Shown: positions 8,778 to 18,793, counted from the stretch's first letter. The stretch: DNA of 64,000 nt from Bacteriovoracaceae bacterium (GCA_021737405.1 JAIPEG010000002.1:248001-312000); one strand, 5' to 3'. Notes: generated by a model from the letters alone, not told the origin. Made by a program: numbers and translations.

Positions 8778-11267
8778 ATGTCAGATATTGAAAATGAATA
8801 TCAGGTTCAAATTAAAGCGAATCAAGAAACTGATATAAAATTCCCCGAAGAAGTCGTCATTATTCCGATTATGAATAGTCCCATTTTTCCTGGAATGATC
8901 GCGCCCATTATTTTATCAGAAGATAAGTTTACACCTGAGTTAGATGACTACTTAATGAAAACGGGATTTGTAGCATTGAATCTTGTTAAGTCTGACCTGA
9001 AGGATGAGCATGGTGATTTTGTTCCTGAAGAAGAAATAGATTTAGATCAAAGAGAGATAAAGCCACATGATATCTATAAAGTTGGCGTTTTATGTAAAGT
9101 CGTTAAAAAATTAAAATTACCAGATGGATCGGTAAATGTGCTCGTCCATGGTGTTAAGAGATATAGAGCGAGCAACTACATTGAAGAAAAGCCTCTGATG
9201 AAAGCCGATTTTGAGGTTTTCGATGATATCTTGGAAACAGATGAGGAACTCGATGCCTATACTCGCTCGGTAATTAACCAGGTTAAAAAACTTAGTGAAA
9301 TAAATCCTTATTTTAATGAAGAGATGAAACTTGCGATGCTAAATTCGCCATCTCCAGGTTCATTGGCAGACTTAGTGGCTTTCGCTATCTCTCTTGATAT
9401 TCCAGAAGCGCAAGACTTTCTCGAGACACTTGTTGTTAAGAAAAGATTTGCAAAGCTATTGGTCTATCTTAGAAGAGAGAAAGATGTTGCCGATATTCAA
9501 AAGAAAATTTCGGATGAAGTTAATGATAAAGTTAACAAATATCAGAGAGAGTATTTTCTAAGAGAACAATTAAAAGTTATTCGTTCAGAATTAGGAATGG
9601 ATGACGATGAAAAATCAAGGGACATTAACAGAATTGCTGAACAACTTGATGAAATTGGCATGCCAGAAGAAGCCTTAAAGGCAGCCAAAGAAGAGCTAGA
9701 GAGATTAGAAGTTATTCCCGACAGCAGTCCTGAGTACAACGTTACGCGTACTTATTTAAACTGGATGGTTGATCTTCCTTGGGCCAATTCAACACCTGAA
9801 AAGATTGATATGGATACGGCTAGAAAAATTCTGGAAAAAGATCACTATGGTCTTGAAAAAGCCAAAGAGCGTATTTTAGAATTTTTGGCAGTGAGAAAGC
9901 TTCGGCCAGAATACGATGGAACAATCCTTTGTCTTAGTGGTCCTCCAGGTGTTGGTAAGACCTCTCTTGGAAAAAGTATTGCAGAATCACTGGGAAGGAA
10001 ATTTTATAGATTTTCCTTAGGTGGGATGAGAGATGAGGCAGAAATAAAAGGTCACCGAAGAACTTATGTCGGTGCTATGCCAGGTCGTATTATCCAGGCT
10101 TTAAAAAGAGTTGAAGTAAATAACCCTGTAATCATGTTAGACGAAATTGATAAGCTGGGAAGTTCATTCCAGGGAGACCCAGCAAGTGCTTTATTGGAAG
10201 TGTTAGATCCTGAACAAAACAGAACTTTCATAGATCACTACTTAGACGTTCCCTTTGATCTATCTAAGGTACTGTTCATTTCGACTGCTAACTATATTGG
10301 CAATATTCCAGAGCCATTACTGGATAGAATGGAAGTTATTGAGCTAAGTGGTTACACCATTGAAGAAAAAGTTAGTATCGCTACTAAATGGGTTATTCCA
10401 AAGCTTTTGAAAAAGCATGGATTAACAAAAGACGATTTCGTCATTCCTGTAGCGACTCTTAAGAAGTTAATTGGAGATTATGCAAGAGAGCCAGGCGTGA
10501 GAATGATGGAGCAATATGTTGCTAAATTATGCCGAAAAGCCGCTCTACTAAAAGTCACCTCAAGAAGAAAGAAAAAGTTCACCCCTAAGCCAAATGATTT
10601 AGAGGAGCACTTGGGACCAGCAAGATTTCAAACCGAGCTTGCACAAAAATCCTTGGATCCTGGTGTTGTTACCGGACTTGCATGGACTTCTTACGGGGGT
10701 CAGATACTATTTATTGAAACAATTCCGTTAAAGGGTAATGGCACTTTTAAGTTAACGGGTCAGATGGGAAGCGTGATGAATGAGTCAGCTAACATCGCCT
10801 ATAGTTATGTAAAAAGTCTGCTTGAAGCTGAAATTGAAAGAGGGAAGAAGAAGCTAAACTCTAAGCAAACCACTTTAAATCAGCCTGCCGAGGAAGCACT
10901 TGATTTCTTATCAAAACATGAAGTGCATCTACACTTACCAGCTGGGGCAACACCAAAAGATGGTCCTAGTGCTGGTATTACGATGGCGTTGGCCCTTTAT
11001 AGTTTAGCTGCTCGCCATAAAATTAAACCAGGTCTTGCTATGACAGGTGAGTTGAGTTTGACGGGTAAAGTGCTTCCGGTTGGTGGCATTAAGGAAAAAG
11101 TGTTGGCAGCAAAAAGAGCAGGAGTTCGTGAAATTATATTGCCAAAAGAAAATGAGAAAGATTTAAAAGAAGTCCCTGAGAGACACAGGAAAGGACTTAA
11201 GTTTTATCCGGTAGAGCATTTTGATGAAGTGTTGAAAATAGCCATGCCAAAATGGAAAAGAAGATAA
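8778..11267 (+). CDS. lon: ATP-dependent protease Lon (copy 1)
   Basis: Lon is a cytoplasmic AAA+ serine protease that degrades misfolded and regulatory proteins. The order of domains is complete in 829 aa: N-terminal substrate-binding LON domain (about 20-215, starting VVIIPIMNSPIFPGM), coiled-coil linker, AAA+ module with Walker A GPPGVGKTS (about 394-402) and Walker B MLDEIDK, and the C-terminal peptidase domain with catalytic Ser731 in KDGPSAG and the Lys in GGIKEKVLAAKRAG. It is followed by a strong terminator. A second complete lon lies at 47456-49894, so neither copy is a fragment; the two presumably differ in regulation or substrates, as in Myxococcus, which also has two. Confidence 0.96.
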   Translation: MSDIENEYQVQIKANQETDIKFPEEVVIIPIMNSPIFPGMIAPIILSEDKFTPELDDYLMKTGFVALNLVKSDLKDEHGDFVPEEEIDLDQREIKPHDIYKVGVLCKVVKKLKLPDGSVNVLVHGVKRYRASNYIEEKPLMKADFEVFDDILETDEELDAYTRSVINQVKKLSEINPYFNEEMKLAMLNSPSPGSLADLVAFAISLDIPEAQDFLETLVVKKRFAKLLVYLRREKDVADIQKKISDEVNDKVNKYQREYFLREQLKVIRSELGMDDDEKSRDINRIAEQLDEIGMPEEALKAAKEELERLEVIPDSSPEYNVTRTYLNWMVDLPWANSTPEKIDMDTARKILEKDHYGLEKAKERILEFLAVRKLRPEYDGTILCLSGPPGVGKTSLGKSIAESLGRKFYRFSLGGMRDEAEIKGHRRTYVGAMPGRIIQALKRVEVNNPVIMLDEIDKLGSSFQGDPASALLEVLDPEQNRTFIDHYLDVPFDLSKVLFISTANYIGNIPEPLLDRMEVIELSGYTIEEKVSIATKWVIPKLLKKHGLTKDDFVIPVATLKKLIGDYAREPGVRMMEQYVAKLCRKAALLKVTSRRKKKFTPKPNDLEEHLGPARFQTELAQKSLDPGVVTGLAWTSYGGQILFIETIPLKGNGTFKLTGQMGSVMNESANIAYSYVKSLLEAEIERGKKKLNSKQTTLNQPAEEALDFLSKHEVHLHLPAGATPKDGPSAGITMALALYSLAARHKIKPGLAMTGELSLTGKVLPVGGIKEKVLAAKRAGVREIILPKENEKDLKEVPERHRKGLKFYPVEHFDEVLKIAMPKWKRR

Positions 11268-11274
11268 AAAAAAA

Positions 11275-11299
11275 GCCCTCTAAAAGAGGGCTTTTTTTT
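11275..11299. terminator. bidirectional terminator between lon and rpoZ
   Basis: GCCCTCT (11275-11281), loop AAA, AGAGGGC (11285-11291) is preceded by an A-run and followed by a T-run, so it can stop transcription from lon (plus) and from rpoZ (minus). Confidence 0.92.
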
Positions 11300-11301
11300 A
11301 T

Positions 11302-11514
11302 CTAAAATTCATCTTCGTCGTATTCTGCCATTGGGGTGTGCTTAACTTTGTCACTCGCAATTTCTCTAAGAGCAGTAACAATGTCTTTGTTTTTTGATCT
11401 TACTAAGCGATCAGCACCATCTCTTAATTGCTTAACCCTTTTTGTTGCTAGGTGAACTAGCTCATAGCGGTTTTCTACTTTTTCCAAACAATCTTCTATT
11501 GTGATACGGGCCAT
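11302..11514 (-). CDS. rpoZ: RNA polymerase omega subunit
   Basis: The 70 aa protein matches Rpo[21 protein letters not shown] at the N-terminus, then the conserved [13 protein letters not shown] helix and the VTALREIA segment. Omega binds beta-prime, helps RNA polymerase assembly and, in proteobacteria, forms part of a (p)ppGpp binding site. The start has a good AGGAG-type site (GGAGCAATT upstream). It lies 75 bases downstream of the acyl-CoA synthetase gene and shares the bidirectional terminator with lon. Confidence 0.95.
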   Translation of the reverse strand: MARITIEDCLEKVENRYELVHLATKRVKQLRDGADRLVRSKNKDIVTALREIASDKVKHTPMAEYDEDEF

Positions 11515-11589
11515 TATTAATTGCTCCTAATAATATAATTTTAATCCCTTTTTGTAGGACATCGCGCCTTAAAAGTCAAAGGATGTGGA

Positions 11590-13356
11590 TTATGGATACA
11601 TGGCGTCAATTTCTCGTATGTATTTATTGTAGAGTCTGTCCCTCTTAATTTTAAGGGAGGGTGTTAGGTAGTCGTTTTCCCAGTTGATATCTAAGGGAAG
11701 AATTGTAAATTTCTTTATTTGTTCGTGATTGGGAAGCTCGATATTGAGTCTTTTGACCTCATCACTAACGATTCTGTGAACGTTTGGCTCTCGTGCTAGC
11801 TCTTCATAGTTTAGGGAAGCGTCAATAGTGCCTTGATCAATTAGGTCGCTAAAGCTCTCCTTGGTAATTGAAATAAGCCCTGTGAGATAATTACGACCCT
11901 CTCCCACGGTCATGAAATGCTCAATGCGGGGACTTGTGGCCATTAAATTTTCAATTTTTTGAGGGGATATATTCTTCCCATTTGAGGTAACAATAATGTC
12001 TTTTTTACGATCTGTGATCTTGAGGTTACCAGAAGGAAGAATCTCGCCGATATCACCAGTTTTAAAAAAGCCATCTATAAAACATGATTTATCAATATCG
12101 CCATTTTCTTTAAGATACCCCTGAAAGACTGATGGTCCATGAATCAAGATTTCTCCGTCGTCGTCAATTTTAATGGTGATATCTTTAAAAGGAAGTCCAA
12201 CTGAGCCTCTTTCGGGCTCACTAAATGAGTTTAGTGTAACAGGGCCCAGTGTTTCTGTTAGACCGTAACCTTCAAGAATAGGAATCCCGATAGATTTAAA
12301 AAAATCAAAATCACTACTTTTTAAAGGTGCACCACCACTAACGAGAAACTTAATTTCAGGAGATATCTGTTCTCTTATTTTCTTTAGTAATTTATTTTGT
12401 ATGTTCATAAAAATTATTTTTTCATATTGATTAGGCTCTTTTTTATCTTCCAATAATTTGAAATAATATTGAGAAAATGAAATTGCCATGTCGAAGGATT
12501 TTTTAAAGAGAAAGCCTTTTGAATGGATGTTTTGAATTATCTTCTCTTTTAGTTTAGTAATTAGTCGAGGGACTGTTACGATGTAGGAAGGCTTAATTAT
12601 TTGCAAATCGCTCACGAGTGTATCAACAGATTCACCAAAGACTGTTTGTACAGGTAATGCCAAATGCAAGAGAGAATCACATCGTCCTAAAACATGCGCT
12701 AAGGGGAGATTCGTCAGTGAGCGACTTCCTGTGCTAAGGCGGCCTTTCATAAAGTCTTGGATATTATAAAGTAATGACGCTAAGTTGGCATGAGTAATAA
12801 CGCTCATCTTGGGGCGACCAGTTGTTCCTGATGTGAGTAGGTAAGAACAAACGGCGTTAGGGTCTAAAGATTCAATCGTTTCGCCTAGAGGTTCTTTTTC
12901 AATAGGAACCTTTGATAATAAGTCTTGATAGAACCAAGCATTAAATTTTTTGTTATTAAGGCTATTTTCATCAATAATAATAAATTTAGTATTAGTGAAT
13001 TTGTCTTTATTATATTTTTCTAAAAGCTTTTCATTACCAAGAATGACGCCGAAAAATCTTAGCTCATAATGAATTTGTTCTAAATCTTTGTAAGTATAGT
13101 TGCTGTAAAGAGGCACAATAATTAATCCAAGCGCCATACTTGCCATGTCAAACAAGTGCCATTCAATAGAGGTATTTGCCATTATTCCAATTTTATCACC
13201 AGCCTTGAAGCCAAGCCCTTTTAAAAGTGAAATGTGTATTTCTATTTGTTCCTTATATTCTTGAAGATTGAGATGAGATAATCGACCATCCCTTTTCCAT
13301 CCAATAACAGGATTGAAGGAATGTTTATTACTTTGTAAGAAATCAAAAATTGTCAT
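11590..13356 (-). CDS. AMP-forming acyl-CoA synthetase (long-chain fatty-acid--CoA ligase type)
   Basis: This belongs to the ANL adenylate-forming superfamily and activates a fatty acid to acyl-AMP and then acyl-CoA. Visible motifs are the phosphate-binding loop TSGTTGRPK (about 174-183), GGAPL and EGYGLTET in the core, the TGDIGEI motif, and the hinge and C-terminal Lys region DRKKDIIVTSNGKNISP. The 588 aa length fits bacterial long-chain synthetases. It may feed prey lipids into beta-oxidation together with the thiolase at 61310, but substrate length cannot be read from sequence. Confidence 0.9.
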   Translation of the reverse strand: MTIFDFLQSNKHSFNPVIGWKRDGRLSHLNLQEYKEQIEIHISLLKGLGFKAGDKIGIMANTSIEWHLFDMASMALGLIIVPLYSNYTYKDLEQIHYELRFFGVILGNEKLLEKYNKDKFTNTKFIIIDENSLNNKKFNAWFYQDLLSKVPIEKEPLGETIESLDPNAVCSYLLTSGTTGRPKMSVITHANLASLLYNIQDFMKGRLSTGSRSLTNLPLAHVLGRCDSLLHLALPVQTVFGESVDTLVSDLQIIKPSYIVTVPRLITKLKEKIIQNIHSKGFLFKKSFDMAISFSQYYFKLLEDKKEPNQYEKIIFMNIQNKLLKKIREQISPEIKFLVSGGAPLKSSDFDFFKSIGIPILEGYGLTETLGPVTLNSFSEPERGSVGLPFKDITIKIDDDGEILIHGPSVFQGYLKENGDIDKSCFIDGFFKTGDIGEILPSGNLKITDRKKDIIVTSNGKNISPQKIENLMATSPRIEHFMTVGEGRNYLTGLISITKESFSDLIDQGTIDASLNYEELAREPNVHRIVSDEVKRLNIELPNHEQIKKFTILPLDINWENDYLTPSLKIKRDRLYNKYIREIDAMYP

Positions 13357-13398
13357 TCCCTATTATGGCAAGAGTTACACTTGATTTGAAGGGGTGAA

Positions 13399-13653
13399 AT
13401 GGAAGTGTTGATATTAGGAAAGTGCCTCATGGTTGAACAAAATGGTCATGAATATGTCTATCAAATTCACTATAAAGGAGTATTAAGATCCAGTCAGATA
13501 AAACAGGTTTTTCTTTACGCTAATAAGGAGATTCTAGAGAAGGGAGAGGAATATTTGTTGCACGTTTTTATGTGTAAGCTTGAGGGGTTTATTTTTTACG
13601 GTAACATTTTAAGGACAAAGAATATAAAATACTTAAAAAGAGACATATTTTAA
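13399..13653 (+). CDS. small protein of unknown function (84 aa)
   Basis: No family is recognised. The ATG at 13399 has a good Shine-Dalgarno (GAAGGGGTG). The sequence is beta-rich and basic with no signal peptide or membrane segment, suggesting a small cytoplasmic beta-barrel fold. It is divergent from the acyl-CoA synthetase gene and 16 bases ahead of the DHp-like gene, so the two probably form an operon. An internal ATG at residue 11 is a weaker alternative start. Confidence 0.55.
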   Translation: MEVLILGKCLMVEQNGHEYVYQIHYKGVLRSSQIKQVFLYANKEILEKGEEYLLHVFMCKLEGFIFYGNILRTKNIKYLKRDIF

Positions 13654-13669
13654 GACGATTTGGATAATT

Positions 13670-13927
13670 ATGAACCTAGAAAACATGACAGTTGAAGAAA
13701 TGGCCCTAGAGGAAAGAAAATTTCTTCATGATATCAGTAATCAACTTGTTGTTGCCCAGGGGATGAGTAGCTTTTTACAAAAGGCGCTAGATAGTAATGA
13801 CACCGTTGGCGCGAAAGAAAAAGAACGCATGGAAAAGATTAGTAATTCTGTAAAAAAGATCGTTGATTTAGTTAAGGCCAGAAGGGCAACTCTACATGCA
13901 ATAAATGGTGATCCAGCAGCTGATTAG
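13670..13927 (+). CDS. stand-alone histidine-kinase DHp-like helical protein (85 aa)
   Basis: The protein is almost entirely helical. The segment RKFLHDISNQLVVAQGMSSF (16-35) resembles the H-box of histidine-kinase dimerisation/phosphotransfer domains of the 'HD-x-x-N' kind, with His20 as the candidate phosphoacceptor followed by Asp21 and Asn24. A second helix (50-75) could complete a helical hairpin. No ATP-binding domain (N, G1 or G2 boxes) follows, so it cannot be a kinase by itself. It could be a phosphotransfer or dimerisation partner of an orphan kinase or regulator. The stop codon overlaps that of the convergent gene by two bases. Confidence 0.65.
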   Translation: MNLENMTVEEMALEERKFLHDISNQLVVAQGMSSFLQKALDSNDTVGAKEKERMEKISNSVKKIVDLVKARRATLHAINGDPAAD

Positions 13928-14328
13928 TTAACTTTCACGCCAATATGATCTCCAATCATCATGCCTTGTACGTCAAAGAAAAAGCCCTCTTTCTGATTAC
14001 CTTCAATGTTTTTTAGATTAGTTATCGCAGAGTTTTCTTCAACATGTAACACTTCAAGTTCGCCAATCTTAACTCGGTAATTATAGCGTTTTTTTGTTTC
14101 GTAAGGGTCAAGGCGGCTTATCACTCTAAAAACATCAAGTATTGTGCCTTTATCAAGACCTTGTTTTTCACCCATATTAACATAATAGTTTTTCTGGATT
14201 ATTTCGTTCTCAATACCCATGGGTATATCTTGGGCGATAGAATAAATAATGTAGTCTCTTGCAAAGCCCATTGAGGCCGTAAACAGAAAGACTAAAAAGA
14301 GACATATTTGCAGGTGTGTTCTTTTCAT
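13924..14328 (-). CDS. exported protein of unknown function, FlgT/LPP-like beta domain
   Basis: The signal peptide is residues 1-23 (ending GFA). The mature part contains YYVNMGEKQGLDKGTILDVF, a pattern seen in C-terminal beta domains of flagellar FlgT-like and other exported proteins, where a 'G-x-x-x-G-x-x-x-V' turn begins a small barrel. That similarity is weak, so I call only an exported protein. It is convergent with the DHp-like gene, sharing bases in the stop codons. Confidence 0.6.
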   Translation of the reverse strand: MKRTHLQICLFLVFLFTASMGFARDYIIYSIAQDIPMGIENEIIQKNYYVNMGEKQGLDKGTILDVFRVISRLDPYETKKRYNYRVKIGELEVLHVEENSAITNLKNIEGNQKEGFFFDVQGMMIGDHIGVKVN

Positions 14329-14427
14329 AATTCCTCTACAGGTAGGAAGCTATAGTCATAAAGTTATCGACAATAGGAGGAATTTTATAAAGAAGAGAGG
14401 AGTACTAAACTATAGGACCGGCAATGC

Positions 14428-16161
14428 TTACCGGTTCTCTAGCTTTAAGTACTTCATATTATTATAAATAAGATCACTGTGGCGAAAGTTTTTTAGGTTT
14501 CCATGGAAGAGAACATAGTTACGAGCGTAATATTGCATAATCCAGGGAAGATCATCCAATACCAATTGCTCCATCTCCTTCATTAGGTTCCATTTTCTCT
14601 TCCCTTCAGGAAGGAACTTAAGTTCGTCGAAGAGCTTCTCAAATTTATTGTTATTGTAGTAGGTCACATTTGGGCCAGGAACGAAGTTTTTCTTTAATAA
14701 GAGCTGTAAAACATTCTCAGCATCTGGGTAATCCATGGCCCACCCATCTTGCCAGAATTGGAGTTCTCCCATTTTTGCTTTTTTGAGAAAATCAGGAAAT
14801 GTATTGGTAATTACTTTAATTTTGATACCAACCTTTTCTAGTTGAGCCTTTAAAAATTCACCTTGCTGCCGGCTATGAGCTGAGGTTCCTCTAACGTCAA
14901 AATTAATTTCGGGCAAACCTTTGCCTGCTGGATAACCGGCCTTCGAAAGATAGTCGCGCGCTTTTTTTAGGTCATATTTATAAGGAAGAATATTGCTGGG
15001 ATTATAACCGGGAATACCTGGTGGATATATGCTATTGGCTTTTTGACCAATGTTGTTGGTGAAAAGCTCAATATGACGATCAAAATCAAAGGCGTGAGCG
15101 ATAGCTAAGCGAAGGTTTTTATTTTTAGCAAAAATCGAATCCTTCATATTAAAGGATAGCCACCAAAAAGTTAGTGTAGGAAAAGCCTGAAGGTTTATAC
15201 CTTGAACCTTAAGTTCTTTTTTTAATCCGCCTTGTGGATTAATAGCATCACCATAATTGTCTTTTGGTATATTCCTCAATAGATGAATTTTCTTACTTAA
15301 GAAGTTTAGCCAGCGGGTTTGGCTCTCTTTCATTATTTTGAATTCAACTTTATCTATGAAAGGTAATTCTTTTCCGGCATCTTTTAAAAGTCCTCTGCTG
15401 TGAGAGAGTCTGTCTCCCTGAGAAGGATAAGTACTGGTATTGTAATCAGGGTTTTTGACAAGAGTTAGACCTGCAAGACGATTCCATTTTTTTAGCATAA
15501 ATGGACCAGTTCCAATAATCTTATCAGAAAGTTTGTTTTCGTATTTTATGACGGACTCTAATGGTACGGGGGCTGTAAAGCTCATTGCCAAGGCGACCAA
15601 CATCTGTGGATAGGGTTCAACGAGGTCAATAATCAGGGTATGATCATCGGGAGCTCTTAATCCTTCTACATTCATACTTTTAAATTTTTCAAAATCGCTT
15701 TTCACGGCATCTCGAAACTCATTAATACCCTTAATCTTTCCATCAAAAAGCCACCAACCATTAGAGGCATTTGGGATAAAAGCTAGGCGCTTGATTTGGG
15801 TAATAAAGTCTTGTGCTTTTACAAACCGCTTGGTTCCTTCGAAAGAGGGGTCATTGTGATAGGCAATATTTTTTTTTATCTTAATGATATAACGAAGTCC
15901 GTTTTGCTCTACCTTTGGCATTCCTTCCGCGAGCAAAGGAACTAAGGTGTATGGTCTTTTTAAATAGTGATATTGAAAAAGAGGTTCAACACATTGATAA
16001 ACGACAGAAGCAGAAATAACATCATAACTATTGGCAGGGTCTAACGTGCTAATTTCGCCTGAGAGAGGATAGTAAAGAGTGTTATCATCTTCGCCATTTA
16101 AAGATTTCTTTGTGCACCCTGAAAAAAATAAAAAAAATACAATAAGGAATATGTTCTTCAT
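14428..16161 (-). CDS. peptide/oligopeptide ABC-transporter substrate-binding lipoprotein (SBP family 5)
   Basis: The signal peptide ends in a lipobox (FFSGC, Cys16), so the protein is a lipoprotein. The 577 aa body matches family 5 solute-binding proteins (DppA/OppA type): TLDPANSYDV at the start, GTGPFMLKKWNR and NPDY in the middle, DYPDAENVLQLL near the end. It captures peptides or similar solutes in the periplasm for an ABC importer, but no permease or ATPase gene is nearby. It begins 6 bases after the alaS stop and is therefore co-transcribed with alaS. A predator living on prey proteins would plausibly rely on peptide uptake. Confidence 0.88.
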   Translation of the reverse strand: MKNIFLIVFFLFFSGCTKKSLNGEDDNTLYYPLSGEISTLDPANSYDVISASVVYQCVEPLFQYHYLKRPYTLVPLLAEGMPKVEQNGLRYIIKIKKNIAYHNDPSFEGTKRFVKAQDFITQIKRLAFIPNASNGWWLFDGKIKGINEFRDAVKSDFEKFKSMNVEGLRAPDDHTLIIDLVEPYPQMLVALAMSFTAPVPLESVIKYENKLSDKIIGTGPFMLKKWNRLAGLTLVKNPDYNTSTYPSQGDRLSHSRGLLKDAGKELPFIDKVEFKIMKESQTRWLNFLSKKIHLLRNIPKDNYGDAINPQGGLKKELKVQGINLQAFPTLTFWWLSFNMKDSIFAKNKNLRLAIAHAFDFDRHIELFTNNIGQKANSIYPPGIPGYNPSNILPYKYDLKKARDYLSKAGYPAGKGLPEINFDVRGTSAHSRQQGEFLKAQLEKVGIKIKVITNTFPDFLKKAKMGELQFWQDGWAMDYPDAENVLQLLLKKNFVPGPNVTYYNNNKFEKLFDELKFLPEGKRKWNLMKEMEQLVLDDLPWIMQYYARNYVLFHGNLKNFRHSDLIYNNMKYLKLENR

Positions 16162-16167
16162 AGAGAC

Positions 16168-18768
16168 CTATAAATGTTTATTGAGGAGTTCTTTAGTTTT
16201 TTCAAGAAACTTCCCTAGGTCACCGGTATCTCCTGATCCCTGTGCCATATCGGGGCGACCACCACCTCTGCCGCCAAGTATTGGTAGTGTTTCTTTTAAG
16301 ATTTCATTACACGGAATGCCACTTTTCTTTCCAGAGCGCAATAAAACCGCAACTTTGTCTCCCTTTTCCATAGTGAGGAGAACAACTCCAGTTGGATATT
16401 TATCCATGAATAGATCTGATAATTTTCTTAAATCTGAGCCATCTTGAACGTTTGCATACTTGTATGAAACTTTATCATTAAGTTTTTCTGGATTAGAAAA
16501 AAGGTCTTGAGAATCCTTTGATGTTAATTCGTTTTTTAACAAAGTGATCTCTTTCTGATTTCTTTTGATTTCCTCATGGAGGCTTTCAATTTTAGTGGCA
16601 ATAGAGTTTTGCCCAGAAGAAGTGAGAAGCTCAAGAGTTTTTAAAATATTACTTCGTTCTCTATATCGTTTAATTGCATTGTCTGAGGTTGTGGCCTCAA
16701 TTCGACGGACGCCAGAGCTTAGAGAGCTTTCTGAGATTATAGAAAATAGTCCTATTTCTCCTGTGTTCTTAACGTGGGTTCCTCCGCAAAGCTCAGTTGA
16801 AAAGTCACCCATTTCAAGTACTCTAACATTGTCGCCATACTTTTCACCAAAAAGGGCGAGAGCACCTTTCTTCATCGCCTGGTCCATTGTCGTTTGACTG
16901 GCGATTACGTCGTTCGCTTTTTGGATCTCGATATTAACGAGATTCTCAACTTGTTCAATCTCTTTAATACTTAAGGCCTGCATGTGAGTAAAATCAAAAC
17001 GAAGACGGTCTGAATTTACCATAGAGCCACTTTGTTTAACGTGGTCACCTAAAACTTTTATTAAAGCGGACTGAAGTAAATGAGTTGCAGAGTGGTTACG
17101 GGCCGTTTGATTTCTTTGTTTTTGATCAACTTCTAGTTTTACTACTTTTTCGACTTCTAAACCTTCTTTTGAATTAACGAAATGTACAAAGAGACCATCG
17201 ACAGGTTTCTGGGTATCAAAAATATGATAGGATTTCCCATTAAATTTAATGACTCCTTGGTCACCAGCTTGACCACCACCTTCAGCATAAAAAGGAGTTT
17301 TATCAAAAGTTAAACCAAAGGTTTGTTCATCAATATTAATGATATCTTTAAGAGTAGATTCAGTCGTTAAGCTTTCATATCCTACGAATATTGTTTCACC
17401 GCTCTTCTCTTTTGATTGGTGAAATACTCGATCATCGAGATTAAGAGACCCTTTCCAAGATTTTCGAGAATCTTCTTTTCTCTCCATCATGGCTTCGTCA
17501 AACCCTTGGTCATCAACTAAGATATTCTTCTCACTAAGAATTAGTTGCGTTAAATCAAGAGGGAAGCCATAAGTGTCATAAAGCTTAAAAGCAGCCTTGC
17601 CGTTAAAGATGTTATCTTTCACATTACTCTTTAGAGACTCTTCTAAAAACTTAAGACCCATGTCTAAAGTTTCTAAAAACTTTTTCTCTTCAAGACTTAG
17701 GAACTTCTCGGCCAAGCTTTGATTGGCCTTGTTTTGTGGATATTCTTCACCTAATTCATTAAGTACGACTACAGAGAGTTTAGAGAAGGTACCTTCGGGA
17801 GCATCTAGTTCCTTGAGGTGTCTAATCGCTCTTCTAATAATTCTTCTGAGCACATAGCCTCTTCCTTCGTTGGAAGGAATCACGCCATCTGTAATAAGCA
17901 TGGTACATGAACGAATATGATCAGCTACAACCCGCATTGGTGTTTGAAATTTAGAATCGTCGTAACTTTTACCTGTTTCTTTTTCTATTTCTCTGATGAT
18001 GGGAGTAAATGCGTCAGTATCATAGTTCCAATATTTTCCTTGAAGTACAGCTGCTACTCGCTCTAGTCCCATTCCCGTATCGATAGATGGGTTGGGTAGG
18101 CTAACTTGGCCGCCTTTGCCGTCTTTTTCATATTGCATAAAGACGAGGTTCCAAATTTCTACATATCGAAGTTCATCGTCTAAAAGATCTTGATTTTTGT
18201 TAGGCTTAAAGTTTGGTGTCGCATACGATTCACCATGATCATAGAAAATTTCACTACATGGACCACAAGGGCCAACATCACCCATTTCCCAGAAATTGTC
18301 CTTATCACCTTTTCTGAAAATTTTTTCTTTTGGGATTCCAATTTTGTCTTCCCAAATTTTGAAGGCTTCATCATCTGATAGATGGACAGTTACATATAAT
18401 CTATCTTCAGAAATACCAAGTTCCTTAGTTAGAAAATCCCATGCCATTTCGATGGCCTCTTCTTTGAAATAGTCACCAAATGAGAAATTACCTAGCATTT
18501 CAAAGAAAGTATGGTGTCTGGCCGTCATACCCACATTTTCTAGGTCGTTGTGTTTGCCACCAGCCCGAACGACTTTTTGAATCGTAACAGCTCTTTGGTA
18601 TGACGACTTAGCTTTACCAGTAAAAAAGTCTTTAAACTGATTCATGCCGGCGTTGGCAAAAAGTAATGTGTCATCGTTTATGGGAACTAATGGTGAACTG
18701 GGTACTTTTTCATGACCCTTATTTTGAAAATAAGAAGAAAACTTTTCTCTAATTTCTTGGACTTTCAT
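16168..18768 (-). CDS. alaS: alanyl-tRNA synthetase
   Basis: AlaRS charges tRNA-Ala and edits mis-charged Ser or Gly. The 866 aa chain has all modules: class II catalytic core (AGMNQFKDFF near 39; HHTFFEMLGNFSFGDYF near 83), tRNA-recognition helices, editing domain with the zinc motif HSATH and the distal CGGTH (about 657), and the C-terminal DHHA1/C-Ala domain with the GGRGGGRPDMAQG stretch. The start at 18768 gives the conserved EIREKFSSYFQNKGH N-terminus. The peptide-binding lipoprotein follows after 6 bases. A palindrome lies 26-41 bases upstream. Confidence 0.98.
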   Translation of the reverse strand: MKVQEIREKFSSYFQNKGHEKVPSSPLVPINDDTLLFANAGMNQFKDFFTGKAKSSYQRAVTIQKVVRAGGKHNDLENVGMTARHHTFFEMLGNFSFGDYFKEEAIEMAWDFLTKELGISEDRLYVTVHLSDDEAFKIWEDKIGIPKEKIFRKGDKDNFWEMGDVGPCGPCSEIFYDHGESYATPNFKPNKNQDLLDDELRYVEIWNLVFMQYEKDGKGGQVSLPNPSIDTGMGLERVAAVLQGKYWNYDTDAFTPIIREIEKETGKSYDDSKFQTPMRVVADHIRSCTMLITDGVIPSNEGRGYVLRRIIRRAIRHLKELDAPEGTFSKLSVVVLNELGEEYPQNKANQSLAEKFLSLEEKKFLETLDMGLKFLEESLKSNVKDNIFNGKAAFKLYDTYGFPLDLTQLILSEKNILVDDQGFDEAMMERKEDSRKSWKGSLNLDDRVFHQSKEKSGETIFVGYESLTTESTLKDIINIDEQTFGLTFDKTPFYAEGGGQAGDQGVIKFNGKSYHIFDTQKPVDGLFVHFVNSKEGLEVEKVVKLEVDQKQRNQTARNHSATHLLQSALIKVLGDHVKQSGSMVNSDRLRFDFTHMQALSIKEIEQVENLVNIEIQKANDVIASQTTMDQAMKKGALALFGEKYGDNVRVLEMGDFSTELCGGTHVKNTGEIGLFSIISESSLSSGVRRIEATTSDNAIKRYRERSNILKTLELLTSSGQNSIATKIESLHEEIKRNQKEITLLKNELTSKDSQDLFSNPEKLNDKVSYKYANVQDGSDLRKLSDLFMDKYPTGVVLLTMEKGDKVAVLLRSGKKSGIPCNEILKETLPILGGRGGGRPDMAQGSGDTGDLGKFLEKTKELLNKHL

Positions 18769-18793
18769 ACAACTACCTTACTCTATGCATAAA

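Noticed and set aside
16079-16447. Plus-strand frame over the alaS 3' end
   Set aside because: Shadow of alaS and the peptide-binding lipoprotein gene; Pro/Ser-rich translation with no start signal.
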